Origin: Planctomycetota bacterium
GTDB taxonomy: Bacteria > Planctomycetota > Planctomycetia > Pirellulales > Thermoguttaceae
DNA length: 9,323 nt
Direction of reading: 5' to 3'
Assembly (NCBI GenBank): GCA_023621895.1
Contig: JAMOAF010000635.1
Span: 1-9,323 of the forward strand
The translations under genes and the position numbers were made by a program. Shown piece by piece: positions 1 to 6,287 of this stretch. The notes below the pieces were generated by a model. That model made no database searches, was not told the origin of the DNA, and saw only the letters and a program-made list of their open reading frames with translations. Numbering within the stretch: the stretch's first letter is position 1; each line of letters starts with the position of its first letter.

Positions 1-576
1 CGTGAACCGGGCAGGATCCTCCTCGAGGCTCCGTTGGAGCGTCCTCAGAAGGGCTTTCTCCTCGATATGCGAGACGGACTCGGCGTCGGGCACGCGCCCC
101 GCCTTCTCGTACGCCACCCCCTTGTGAATCAAGAGCGTCAGATCACCGCCGTCGTCGACCAGCATCGTCGGACCGCGGCCGTCCTCAAACGAGCCGACTT
201 GCGTAAGAATATTGTCCCAGTAGTCCTGCAACGTTTCGCCCTTCCAAGCGAATACGGGCACCCCCAGATCGGCAATCGCCACCGCCGCGTGATCCTGAGT
301 CGAGTAGATATTGCAGCTCGTCCAGGTAATTTCGGCGCCGAGCGCCCGGAGCGTCTTGATCAACACGGCCGTCTGAATCGTCATGTGCAGGCAACCGGCG
401 ATCCGCGCCCCCTGGAGCGGCTTCCGCGGTCCGTACCGCTTCTGCAACGCCATCAGCCCTGGCATCTCGTTTTCCGCCAGCATGATCTCTTTGTGGCCGA
501 ACTCGGCGAGCTTCCCAAATTCCTCGGCAGAACACTCCACCACCTTGTACGGCACTTTCGTCTCAACTTGCGACAC
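1..576 (-). CDS. ahcY: Adenosylhomocysteinase, N-terminal 192 residues (cut by window edge)
   Basis: Reversibly hydrolyses S-adenosyl-L-homocysteine to adenosine and homocysteine in the cytoplasm, removing the inhibitory by-product of SAM-dependent methylation and feeding the methionine cycle. Reading leftward, the frame stays open to the edge and shows the family's substrate-binding domain: GCLHMTIQTAVLIKTL (residues 61-76, with the adenine/ribose-contacting H64-x-T66), WTSCNIYSTQDHAA (85-98), VFAWKGET (108-115) and LVDDGGD (139-145). The family is usually about 430-470 residues, so the NAD-binding domain and the following catalytic Glu lie outside the window. The start is a GTG at 574-576: it has a strong GGAGG five bases upstream, and the N-terminus VSQVETKVPYKV fits the family. 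No ATG start fits this N-terminus. It is preceded by a repeat-filled gap after trpF, so co-transcription with trpF is uncertain. The family identification is very secure. Confidence 0.96.
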   Translation of the reverse strand, partial: MSQVETKVPYKVVECSAEEFGKLAEFGHKEIMLAENEMPGLMALQKRYGPRKPLQGARIAGCLHMTIQTAVLIKTLRALGAEITWTSCNIYSTQDHAAVAIADLGVPVFAWKGETLQDYWDNILTQVGSFEDGRGPTMLVDDGGDLTLLIHKGVAYEKAGRVPDAESVSHIEEKALLRTLQRSLEEDPARFT

Positions 577-581
577 GGAAA

Positions 582-586
582 CCTCC
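582..586 (-). promoter_or_regulatory. Ribosome binding site of ahcY
   Basis: Read on the minus strand, GGAGG (inside GAGGAGGT) lies five bases before the GTG at 576. It decides the choice of the GTG start, because no ATG nearby gives the conserved N-terminus. Confidence 0.75.
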
Positions 587-660
587 TCGGTCACGCGCTG
601 GAGCGGTCGATTCAATTGTCATCTCTTCGATCTTACGGGCTTGAGGCTGGATTGGCCAGG

Positions 661-677
661 GGGGCGTGATGCGCCCC
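661..677. repeat. Small GC-rich hairpin upstream of ahcY
   Basis: GGGGCG (661-666) and CGCCCC (672-677) form a perfect 6-bp stem with a 5-base loop TGATG, about 85 bases upstream of the ahcY start. There is no T-run on either side, so it is not a classical intrinsic terminator. It could be a leader-RNA structure or chance in GC-rich DNA. Confidence 0.35.
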
Positions 678-695
678 GAACGGGCAGTGGCAAGA

Positions 696-802
696 GCCGT
701 TTGTCGTGGGGGGCGCAGGTTCCCAAGCTGGAGCTTGGGAACCAGGAGAGGGCCGTTTGTCGTGGGGGGCGCAGGTTCCCAAGCTGGAGCTTGGGAACCA
801 GG
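696..802. repeat. Two tandem 51-bp repeats, each carrying a 26-bp palindrome
   Basis: The 51-bp unit at 696-746 recurs without change at 752-802, with the 5-base spacer AGAGG between (period 56). Each unit ends with a perfect inverted repeat: arms GGTTCCCAAGCT and AGCTTGGGAACC with GG between, at 718-743 and 774-799. The first half of each unit (GCCGTTTGTCGTGGGGGGCG) is not palindromic. The array lies between the stop of trpF (857) and ahcY; transcribed leftward, it would fold into two strong stem-loops without a U-tract. From recall, 'GTTCCCAAGCT..AGCTTGGGAAC' palindromes are scattered through planctomycete and some cyanobacterial genomes and resemble REP/BIME elements. That link is memory, not a search result. 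Confidence 0.9.
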
Positions 803-803
803 G

Positions 804-849
804 GAATCTGGAGCCTGGGAACCAGGGAAGCTGGAGCCTGGGAACCAGG
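804..849. repeat. Two tandem 23-bp half-site repeats
   Basis: The 23-mers at 804-826 and 827-849 differ at one base (GAATCTGG against GAAGCTGG) and share CTGGAGCCTGGGAACCAGG (808-826, 831-849). This equals the spacer and right arm of the neighbouring palindromes, with CTTGGG changed to CCTGGG and the left arm missing, so neither copy can form the full hairpin. The second copy ends eight bases short of the trpF stop codon. They look like truncated and re-duplicated derivatives of the same family. Confidence 0.85.
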
Positions 850-856
850 AGAGTAC

Positions 857-1519
857 CTAGCGCAGCGACTCGAACGCACGGCGCGCATTCTGGATAAATT
901 GGCGAACCAGTCCGGCGTCCTTCTTGCCCGGGCTGGTCTCAACTCCGCCGGCCGTGTCAACAGCCGACGGGCGGACCCGATGAATTGCCTCGGCCACGTT
1001 CTCCGCGGTCAGCCCGCCGGCGAGCACGAGCGGCGGATGCCACGGCGCCGCGGGATATTTCTGAACAACCGTCCAGTCGCACGTCGCGCCGGTGCCGCCG
1101 TACCGGCCTGGCCGGTAGGCATCGATCAACACCCACCGCGGCAGGCAGCCAAGCCGCCGGCAATTCTCCAGATACTCCAGGATCGGAGCGAGGCCCAAGG
1201 GGCCGAGCCGCAACGCCCGCATCACGGGCCGATCGCCCATCGCGGCGAGGTACTCGGGCGGTTCATCGCCGTGAATCTGGACCAGGTCCAGCCCCAAAGC
1301 GCGGAAGGTGGCGATGACCGCCTCAGCCGGGGAGTTGACGAACAGTCCGACCTTCACGACCTCGGCGGGCAAGGCCCTGACGACCGCCTCCGCGCTTGCC
1401 GGGTTGAGGAATCTGGGGCTCTCCTGATAGAAGTTGAGCCCCACGGCGTCAGCGCCCGCGGTGGCCGCGGCCCTTGCGTCTTCTTCATTCGTGATGCCGC
1501 AGATTTTCACTCGGAACAT
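857..1519 (-). CDS. trpF: Phosphoribosylanthranilate isomerase
   Basis: Third step of tryptophan synthesis from chorismate: Amadori rearrangement of N-(5-phosphoribosyl)anthranilate to CdRP. It is a cytoplasmic single-domain (beta/alpha)8 barrel. The 220 residues match the usual length. Visible motifs: KICGIT at 5-10 with catalytic C7, AVGLNF (25-30), ESPRF (33-37), KVGLFVN (56-62), VQIHGDEPP (80-88), VLIDA at 130-134 with catalytic D133, GGTG (141-144), LAGGL (166-170), and VDTAGGVETSPGKKD (187-201), the phosphate-binding end. Both catalytic residues are present, so it should be active. The start ATG gives the standard N-terminus MFRVKICG, although the Shine-Dalgarno in front is weak. It lies 24 bases downstream of the TIM-barrel gene on the same strand, probably as an operon. 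No other trp gene is in view. Confidence 0.96.
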   Translation of the reverse strand: MFRVKICGITNEEDARAAATAGADAVGLNFYQESPRFLNPASAEAVVRALPAEVVKVGLFVNSPAEAVIATFRALGLDLVQIHGDEPPEYLAAMGDRPVMRALRLGPLGLAPILEYLENCRRLGCLPRWVLIDAYRPGRYGGTGATCDWTVVQKYPAAPWHPPLVLAGGLTAENVAEAIHRVRPSAVDTAGGVETSPGKKDAGLVRQFIQNARRAFESLR

Positions 1520-1543
1520 GATCGCCCGTGATCAATGATTTGC

Positions 1544-2377
1544 CTAATCGAACAAGCCCCGGAAAAACGCCAGGTCCGCGGCCGTTTGCTTCAGGCATTC
1601 TTCCGCATCGAGATCCGCGAAACTCGAACTTCCCTGATACTCGCTATGCAGCGAGTAGATTCCGTCGTAGCCGATCTTCCTGAGCGTTGCCACGTAGTCG
1701 GGCAGCGGCGAGATTCCATCGGCGATCGGCACCACCACGTGCTTCCAGCGCACCTGGCCGTGCTTATCGCGATTGCCCTCGACCCAGCGGAAATTCTTCA
1801 CGGCGACCAACTTGATCCACGGCGCCAGCAGATCGAGCCCCTGTCGCCAGCCATCGCCGCCGCCCTCCAAGACCGTGTGGAGCATGTCGACATAGGCGCC
1901 GACCTGGTCGGGCGAATATTCGCTGATGAGCTGGTGGAGCTGGGTTCCGTGTGATGGGAGGTACGCGCCCGAGTGAATATGGACACAGGGCAAGATGCCG
2001 AATTTCTTCGCCATCTGGATCACGCCGCCGATCTGCCGCCGCGTTGCATCCAGTTGTGCTGCCAGGTCGCCAAAAGGCTTGTAACGATAGTAGCCCAGCT
2101 TGAAACGCGTGATTCCCAGCCGGGCCGCGGTCGACAGCGTCCGCTCCGCTTCCGGCGTGGCCTCGGTGATGTCGGTGGTGATGAAAAGGATTTCCGAGCC
2201 CGCTTCGAGGACCGACCTGGCCGCCACGGGGAGCCGCTCGGCGACGTCGGAGGGCTCGATGTGGCCGTCGCGGCGGACCGTAAGGTCCAACCCGTCGAGG
2301 CCGATCTCGCGAAAACGCCGGCAGACCGTCGGGATATCCCACTCCTTGAAGCTCTTGGTAAACGCTCCGACCTTCAT
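1544..2377 (-). CDS. Sugar phosphate isomerase/epimerase-like TIM-barrel protein
   Basis: A 277-residue protein of the xylose-isomerase-like TIM-barrel superfamily (AP_endonuc_2, PF01261; IolE/hydroxypyruvate isomerase-like). Such proteins usually isomerise or epimerise sugars or inositol derivatives with a divalent metal. The N-terminus MKVGAFTKSFKEWDIPTVCR leads straight into strand 1 and helix 1, and no signal peptide is seen. Possible metal or substrate residues are H133 and H135 in CVHIHSGAYLP, D164 and H167 in GAYVDMLHTVLEGG, K194 in AVKNFRW, and H244 and E246 in SLHSEYQG. The substrate cannot be deduced. The frame is open 52 codons further to an ATG at 2533, but I chose 2377: that extension has no family character, and GGGAG lies nine bases before 2377. 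It is the promoter-proximal gene of the leftward block and precedes trpF. Confidence 0.85.
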   Translation of the reverse strand: MKVGAFTKSFKEWDIPTVCRRFREIGLDGLDLTVRRDGHIEPSDVAERLPVAARSVLEAGSEILFITTDITEATPEAERTLSTAARLGITRFKLGYYRYKPFGDLAAQLDATRRQIGGVIQMAKKFGILPCVHIHSGAYLPSHGTQLHQLISEYSPDQVGAYVDMLHTVLEGGGDGWRQGLDLLAPWIKLVAVKNFRWVEGNRDKHGQVRWKHVVVPIADGISPLPDYVATLRKIGYDGIYSLHSEYQGSSSFADLDAEECLKQTAADLAFFRGLFD

Positions 2378-2631
2378 CTCAAGGTTCTCCCACAACTTCC
2401 GTTTGCTTCGCCCGCGGGACGCTTGCCCAAACTCAATCCATCGTGATCGAGCGCAAAGCGGCGTGCAAGCGGGGCCAAAACCCGCCGTCGCCGCGGGGAT
2501 CGTTCCGATGCCATTGAATTGTGGCAGGCGCATGTGCCGAATCTAAGAAAGGCACCCCTTGTCGACCCGCCCAGGGGAACGCGCGTCGGAGACTCGCGCC
2601 CATCGTATACACAAGCCAGGAAGGCTAGGCA
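2378..2631. other. Divergent intergenic region
   Basis: 254 bases between the leftward TIM-barrel gene and the rightward AAA ATPase gene, so promoters for both are expected here. The clearest signals are the ribosome binding sites: GGGAG at 2387-2391 (minus) and AGGAAGG at 2618-2624 (plus, seven bases before the ATG at 2632). TATACA at 2606-2611 could be a -10 box for the ATPase gene, but I find no matching -35 box. No convincing operator or RNA structure was found. Confidence 0.5.
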
Positions 2632-4020
2632 ATGTACGAGGCTTCTTTCGGATTTATTTGTCGACCTTTCCCATCCGTTCCACAGCCCACATTCTACTAT
2701 CCCGCATCGGCCATCGAGTATGCACGGCAGACTCTGGCTCGATGCATTCAGAGGGGCGAGGGTGTGGGAGTTGTGGTTGGGCCGGCCGGGTGTGGCAAGA
2801 GTCTGCTCGCAGAAATGCTGGCCGAACAATTCGCCAGCCAGATGCGAGTGGTTCAACTGGCGAGCGGCCGATTGGAGTCGCGGCGCTCGCTGCTGCAAGC
2901 GATTCTCCACGGCCTGCGGCGACCCTTCCGTGGAATGGACGAAGGAGAGCTGCGACTGGTGCTGCTCGATTGCCTGAGCCGCGACGAAGAACGAAGAAGC
3001 CCGATGCTCCTGCTGGTCGACGAGGCCCACTCGCTCCCGCTTCGATTGCTCGACGAACTGCGGATGACGACCAACCTTTCGGTCGACGGCCAACCTTGCG
3101 CCCGGCTGGTCCTGCTGGGCGGGCCGGTGCTCGACGAAAAACTGACCAGCCCGAAACTAGAATCGTTTTCGCAACGGATTGTCGCCCGATGCTATCTCGA
3201 CGCGCTCAGCCGGACGGAGACGGGCGAGTGCATCCGCGCGCAGATCACCGCGGCATCGACGGCGCCGAGAGACCTGTTTTCCCAGGATGCCTGCGACGCG
3301 GTCCACAAGGCGACCGATGGAGTGCCCCGGCTGGTCAACCAGCTCTGCGACCACGCCTTGCTCCGCGCCTATGCCGCGGGCAACGACTCCGTTAGACGTG
3401 AAACCGTCGAGGAAGCCTGGGCCGAACTCCAGCAACTGCCCGCAACATGCCACACCGCCACCCAGAAGGATCGCGAAACGGTCATTGAATTCGGCAAGCT
3501 GGACGACGGGCAAGCCTTGAGCGAACCTTGCGCGATGAGCGAGTCTGACGGCGTTGAGGTTCCGCGGCCGGACGGCAATCCGCCGGTGCTTCGCGTTGCC
3601 CCGGACGCGGGAGACGCGATCAGGCGATCCGACCAGCAGCTCGACGCGCTCAGCGACACGCTCGACGGTTTGCACGACGATCCCGCGGACCAGTTCGAGC
3701 CGGCCGGCAGGATCATTCCCGAGGTGAATCTCGTCTATCATGACCCGGTCGACCTGTTGAATGAAGACTTCCAGGAAGAGGAAGTGATCGTTGATCGCTA
3801 CGTCGGCCGCCCGGAACCGGCGGTGAAGGAGCAGGCATCGAACCGGGCCGGTTGCGGGGGGCAGGTGAAACGGGCGCCCAACGGCAGCGGGACTTGCGAA
3901 GCGATTGCTATCGACGCTGGTTCACCCGAACTGGAAATGCACGTCGGCCGCGTGCTTCCCAAGGTCGGCAGCAAGGACTTCGCCCGCCTGTTCTCGAATC
4001 TGCGGCGCGCGGCAAACTGA
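2632..4020 (+). CDS. ExeA/GspA-like AAA ATPase with acidic C-terminal tail
   Basis: Cytoplasmic P-loop ATPase of 462 residues from the ExeA/GspA group (AAA_22; relatives include TniB/MuB-like ATPases). The N-terminus MYEASFGFICRPFPSVPQP followed by FYYP matches the usual start of that group. Walker A is GPAGCGKS (50-57), Walker B LLLVDEAH (126-133), the sensor-1 strand RLVLLGG (158-164), a conserved arginine region SFSQRIVARCYL (178-189), and the lid GVPRLVNQLCDHALLRAYA (230-248). Residues 270-440 are low in predicted structure, rich in D, E, P and G, and unrecognised; the end HVGRVLPKVGSKDFARLFSNL may be a short folded or docking segment. I see no peptidoglycan-binding domain or membrane segment of the kind found in true ExeA, and no ExeB or transposase partner, so secretion or transposition roles are unproven. 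AGGAAGG seven bases before the ATG supports the start. It is convergent with the TadG-like gene. Confidence 0.88.
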   Translation: MYEASFGFICRPFPSVPQPTFYYPASAIEYARQTLARCIQRGEGVGVVVGPAGCGKSLLAEMLAEQFASQMRVVQLASGRLESRRSLLQAILHGLRRPFRGMDEGELRLVLLDCLSRDEERRSPMLLLVDEAHSLPLRLLDELRMTTNLSVDGQPCARLVLLGGPVLDEKLTSPKLESFSQRIVARCYLDALSRTETGECIRAQITAASTAPRDLFSQDACDAVHKATDGVPRLVNQLCDHALLRAYAAGNDSVRRETVEEAWAELQQLPATCHTATQKDRETVIEFGKLDDGQALSEPCAMSESDGVEVPRPDGNPPVLRVAPDAGDAIRRSDQQLDALSDTLDGLHDDPADQFEPAGRIIPEVNLVYHDPVDLLNEDFQEEEVIVDRYVGRPEPAVKEQASNRAGCGGQVKRAPNGSGTCEAIAIDAGSPELEMHVGRVLPKVGSKDFARLFSNLRRAAN

Positions 4021-4041
4021 TTGGCGCCGTTCCGGCCGGTC

Positions 4042-5535
4042 CTAACGAACCAGGGCCACGGGCGCCGCGTTGATAATCCTCTCCAGCGCGCCACGGACCT
4101 GGGCATCGCCCTGGCCGATGCAAACGACGTGATCCGGGGGCGGGGTTTCCGCCTGCAAGGGACCGTCCCCTCGCGCGCAATCCGTGCTCGCGGAAGTCAC
4201 GAGAACAAGCATCTTCTCGGCGCCGCGCCACCCGTACATGCCGCCCGACGCCTCGCGCAGAAGCTGATCCGCCAAGCGAAGGCCTGGTTGCGGTTGACTT
4301 GACGGTCCGCTGACGCCCACCGGTTGCAGCCGCGCGCAGGCGCGAACGGCCGAACCGTAATCGCTCGTCAGGGTCTGCTGCACGCGTGCGGCGCCCGAGG
4401 GCCAATCGAGCGACACAATCGCCACGCGGTCTCTCGATGCCGGATCGTCCGCGCTGCCGTTCCGCTTTGCCAGCGAGCAAATCGCCTCGGCCAACGCCCG
4501 GCGCACCTGGTGCATCGGTTCGACCCGGGGTGGGAACCGCAACGAATCGCCGCCCACCTGTTCGAGGTGCCAGGGGCAGTGCCTGCTGTGCTGCGACAAG
4601 GGCACGTACTGACCCTGCGCTTGCTCGATTCGTCCGCGACGGAGCATGAAACACAAGTAGCTGGCGTAGCCGATTTTCGCCCCGCTTCCTTTTGATCCTG
4701 ACAGATCGTCGAGATATGCCGCCCAATAGCGGCGGTTCTCCGGGCGCTGCGGGTCGGGCATCGCCCTGGGCATCAACCTCAGAATCTGGTGGTCGATCAC
4801 CGCGGAGCAGGCCTTCTCCCGTCGCACGGAGATGGGATCACCCGGCTCGATTCGATACTTCGCGGGAACTGCCGCATGGGAAAGCGGACCGTCCCCCGCC
4901 GCCAGGGCATCCCAACTCGCGCCCCACGGCGCGCCGAGCGGCTCGTCCGGACCGGGAAACGACTCATAGCCCATGTCCTGATAAAGACCGCGGAGGATTG
5001 CGGCGTCGTTTGCCTGAATGCTGTCTTGTCGCGATTGGAGCCGCTCGGCCGCCGCCAACGACTCGGCGGCCATCGCGCTGGAGAGATCGACGACAAACAC
5101 GATGTCGCGAGGGCGGACCGCCGCAACGGCCGAAGTGGCTGTGGCGGCTGGCGGCGGCGACACGATACGAGAGAGCCATCCTCTGCCAACTTCGCGCGCG
5201 GCTTGCGACCCGCGAACGGTCACTTCAACCGCGTTCGGGCTGGAACTGGCGGCGACGAAGCGGCGGCGGGCGGCATCCCACCGGCCAAGGGCGACTTCGG
5301 CGGCGGTCGCGGACAATCTCGGCCCCTCCGGTTCGGATTGCCGCGCAAGTGCCGCGGCGACGGCCAAGGCCGTCTCGTCCGCCTCGTCTTGAAGACCCGC
5401 CCGGATGCCGATTGTTTGAACCATCCGGACCAGCGCCAGGACGCCGCCGAGACTCAGCGCCAGGATCAGCATCGTGCTCGCCACGGCGCTCGCCCGCCGA
5501 TCTTGCCTTGTTGGCTTGCCCGTGCGCCAGTTCAT
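4042..5535 (-). CDS. TadG-like membrane-anchored protein with a VWA domain
   Basis: 497 residues. Residues 1-18 are basic, and 19-44 form one hydrophobic helix (AVASTMLILALSLGGVLALV), followed by GLQDEADETALAVAAAL (47-63). This is the pattern of the TadE/TadG-like N-terminal region (PF13400), in which the protein is anchored in the inner membrane with its bulk outside. From about 143 a von Willebrand A fold begins: RPRDIVFVVDLSSAM (141-155), an insert of roughly 150 residues with YWAAYLDDLSGS and GYASYLCFMLRRG, then RVAIVSLDW (370-378), GLRLADQLLREASGG (418-432) and KMLVLVTSASTDC (441-453). Planctomycetes carry many such proteins, presumably in Flp/Tad pilus or envelope functions; the exact role is unknown. 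The canonical DxSxS metal motif reads D150-L-S-S-A154, and the usual TDG reads TSAS, so metal binding may be lost. GAGGA nine bases before the ATG supports the start. No other tad gene is adjacent. Confidence 0.82.
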   Translation of the reverse strand: MNWRTGKPTRQDRRASAVASTMLILALSLGGVLALVRMVQTIGIRAGLQDEADETALAVAAALARQSEPEGPRLSATAAEVALGRWDAARRRFVAASSSPNAVEVTVRGSQAAREVGRGWLSRIVSPPPAATATSAVAAVRPRDIVFVVDLSSAMAAESLAAAERLQSRQDSIQANDAAILRGLYQDMGYESFPGPDEPLGAPWGASWDALAAGDGPLSHAAVPAKYRIEPGDPISVRREKACSAVIDHQILRLMPRAMPDPQRPENRRYWAAYLDDLSGSKGSGAKIGYASYLCFMLRRGRIEQAQGQYVPLSQHSRHCPWHLEQVGGDSLRFPPRVEPMHQVRRALAEAICSLAKRNGSADDPASRDRVAIVSLDWPSGAARVQQTLTSDYGSAVRACARLQPVGVSGPSSQPQPGLRLADQLLREASGGMYGWRGAEKMLVLVTSASTDCARGDGPLQAETPPPDHVVCIGQGDAQVRGALERIINAAPVALVR

Positions 5536-5995
5536 CGGTGCGTTTCCTCGTTCCGCGGGTTCAGTCTTTCCTGCCGCCAGGTTTTCGGGGCGACGTCTCC
5601 CGGCATTTCCCTTGGCGTAAGTCCTTGTTCCTTAAACAACTTTGGGACTGAAAACGCATCCAGTCAAACGTTTGGCAAGGTTCAAGATTCAATTCCCAAT
5701 GACCAAATGGGCAAGATTGGGCCGCTCGCTGGGAGCACCGAACTGGCGGAACTTGGGTCTTGAACCTTGGATTTTGAACCTTGCCAAACGTTTCTGGGCA
5801 CTGCGGCCGGATAATGGGCCGCTCGGAGCCAGGGCCAGCGCGGAAAACCGGCCGCCGCCTGGAGTGGGGCTCCCAGTGCATCCCCCCCGAGATCAGGGGA
5901 AACTGCCAAGAGACGGCTTTTCGCCCACCACGGAGTCGTTTACAGGGATTGTTCCGATCCTGACGGCTCGCCGCCGGACAACCTGGAAGTGGCAC
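5536..5995. other. 460-base intergenic region holding an inverted-repeat element
   Basis: No gene is supported here. Several frames stay open, one of 144 codons on the minus strand across 5561-5995, but none has a family signature, and that one runs through the inverted-repeat element. The centre (5666-5793) is the element described separately and is more AT-rich than its surroundings. The flanks 5570-5660 (containing minus-strand GGAACAAGGACTTACGCCAA) and about 5810-5960 (containing ATCAGGGGAAACTGCCAAGA) have the look of further dispersed repeat sequence, but only from recall. The promoter of the leftward TadG-like gene should lie at the left end; no clear -35/-10 pair was found. Confidence 0.6.
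5666..5793. repeat. 128-bp MITE-like element with 20-bp terminal inverted repeats
   Basis: AAACGTTTGGCAAGGTTCAA at 5666-5685 is the exact reverse complement of 5774-5793. The match extends inward about five more bases with two mismatches. Each end is itself the palindrome AAACGTTT. Inside are a direct repeat TTGAACCTTG (5760-5769 and 5774-5783) and a nested stem CCCAAT/ATTGGG (5695-5700, 5716-5721), so the whole can fold into a long branched hairpin. It codes for nothing recognisable. Size, inverted ends and intergenic position suit a non-autonomous miniature element or a large REP-like palindrome. No target-site duplication is visible in the flanks (CAGTC against CTGGG). Confidence 0.8.
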
Positions 5996-6106
5996 TCACT
6001 GGCGCCAATAGCCGGGGTGCCGTTTTGCGTGTGCAATCGCCACGACGAGCACGCGGTGGTCCACCACTCGATAGACGATACGAAACGGGAAGTCAATGCG
6101 AAGCAT
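5996..6106 (-). pseudogene. C-terminal remnant of a RelE/ParE-family toxin
   Basis: Reading leftward, 36 codons from ATG 6106 to TGA 5998-5996 encode MLRIDFPFRIVYRVVDHR and then VLVVAIAHAKRHPGYWRQ. This is the characteristic end of RelE/ParE-family toxins: a strand with (F)P(F/Y)xIVYRV, an acidic turn, VVVxAVAHxKRxPGYW, stop. Intact toxins have about 90-100 residues; the first 55-60, with the helical hairpin and early strands, are absent. The homology may begin slightly earlier (VSRCRMLRIDFPF, to about 6121) in the same frame, inside the antitoxin reading frame. The fragment overlaps the end of the antitoxin remnant by 14 bases in another frame, which fits an internal deletion through the toxin 5' half. 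A functional product is very unlikely. Family assignment is good, and broken status rests on length. Confidence 0.8.
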
Positions 6107-6287
6107 CCTGCACCGTGACACCCACTCGGCGCAATGCCTCGGCCTTGACCTGCTCCCACGACACCACTGCGGCCGAACCAGAATCGTACTCCGCCGAGCG
6201 TTTTTGAATCTCCTCGGCCCACTCCTTGCTCAATGGTGGAAGCGAGCCGGCGGGCAGCGTTTCCCAGAGCGCATCGATGAGTACAAT
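6093..6287 (-). pseudogene. Addiction-module antitoxin (PF09720 type) lacking its N-terminus
   Basis: A 64-codon leftward frame reads IVLIDALWETLPAGSLPPLS, then KEWAEEIQKRSAEYDSG and SAAVVSWEQVKAEALRR, stop at 6093-6095. This is the pattern of the 'putative addiction module component' antitoxins: ...ERxxLIDALWxSLP, LSxEWxxEIxRRxxEYDSG, (V/I)xWEEV(R/K)A. Members have about 70-80 residues; here the opening 15-20, normally ending LPxEER, are missing. An in-frame TGA (6288-6290) lies immediately before ATT GTA CTC, with no ATG or GTG in the preserved part ahead of the core. The C-terminal GVTVQDASH is probably out-of-frame sequence after the deletion that also removed the toxin's front half. Start and partner are both damaged, so I treat it as a relic. 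Confidence 0.8.
6260..6287 (+). promoter_or_regulatory. Possible putA promoter
   Basis: TACAAT at 6282-6287 matches a sigma70-type -10 box at five of six positions and lies 38 bases before the putA ATG. The best -35 at proper spacing is the weak TTTCCC (6260-6265). The -10 box ends exactly where the antitoxin homology begins. Planctomycete promoters are poorly conserved, so this is tentative. Confidence 0.25.

Noticed and set aside
577..695. SAH or SAM riboswitch upstream of ahcY
   Set aside because: The region is short and apart from one 6-bp hairpin at 661-677 I could not place the conserved core or pseudoknot of these riboswitches. A covariance-model scan would settle it.
696..849. CRISPR-like array
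   Set aside because: Only two full units, identical throughout, with a 5-base spacer, plus two shorter half-site copies. There are no variable spacers and no cas genes.
383..1531. 382-codon plus-strand open frame
   Set aside because: It crosses antisense ahcY, the repeat cluster and antisense trpF, so it is a shadow. Its repeated 'WSLGTR/AWEPG' segments come from the palindromic repeats.
2378..2533. 52-codon N-terminal extension of the TIM-barrel protein from ATG 2533
   Set aside because: The extension has no family-like sequence, while the ATG at 2377 has GGGAG nine bases upstream and begins directly with the barrel's first strand.
4021..4041. Bidirectional terminator between the convergent ATPase and TadG-like genes
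   Set aside because: The 21-base gap is GC-rich with no clear stem followed by a T-run in either direction.
5561..5995. 144-codon minus-strand open frame
   Set aside because: It runs straight through the inverted-repeat element, has no recognisable domain, and its Arg/Pro/Ser-rich translation looks like read-through of repeats.
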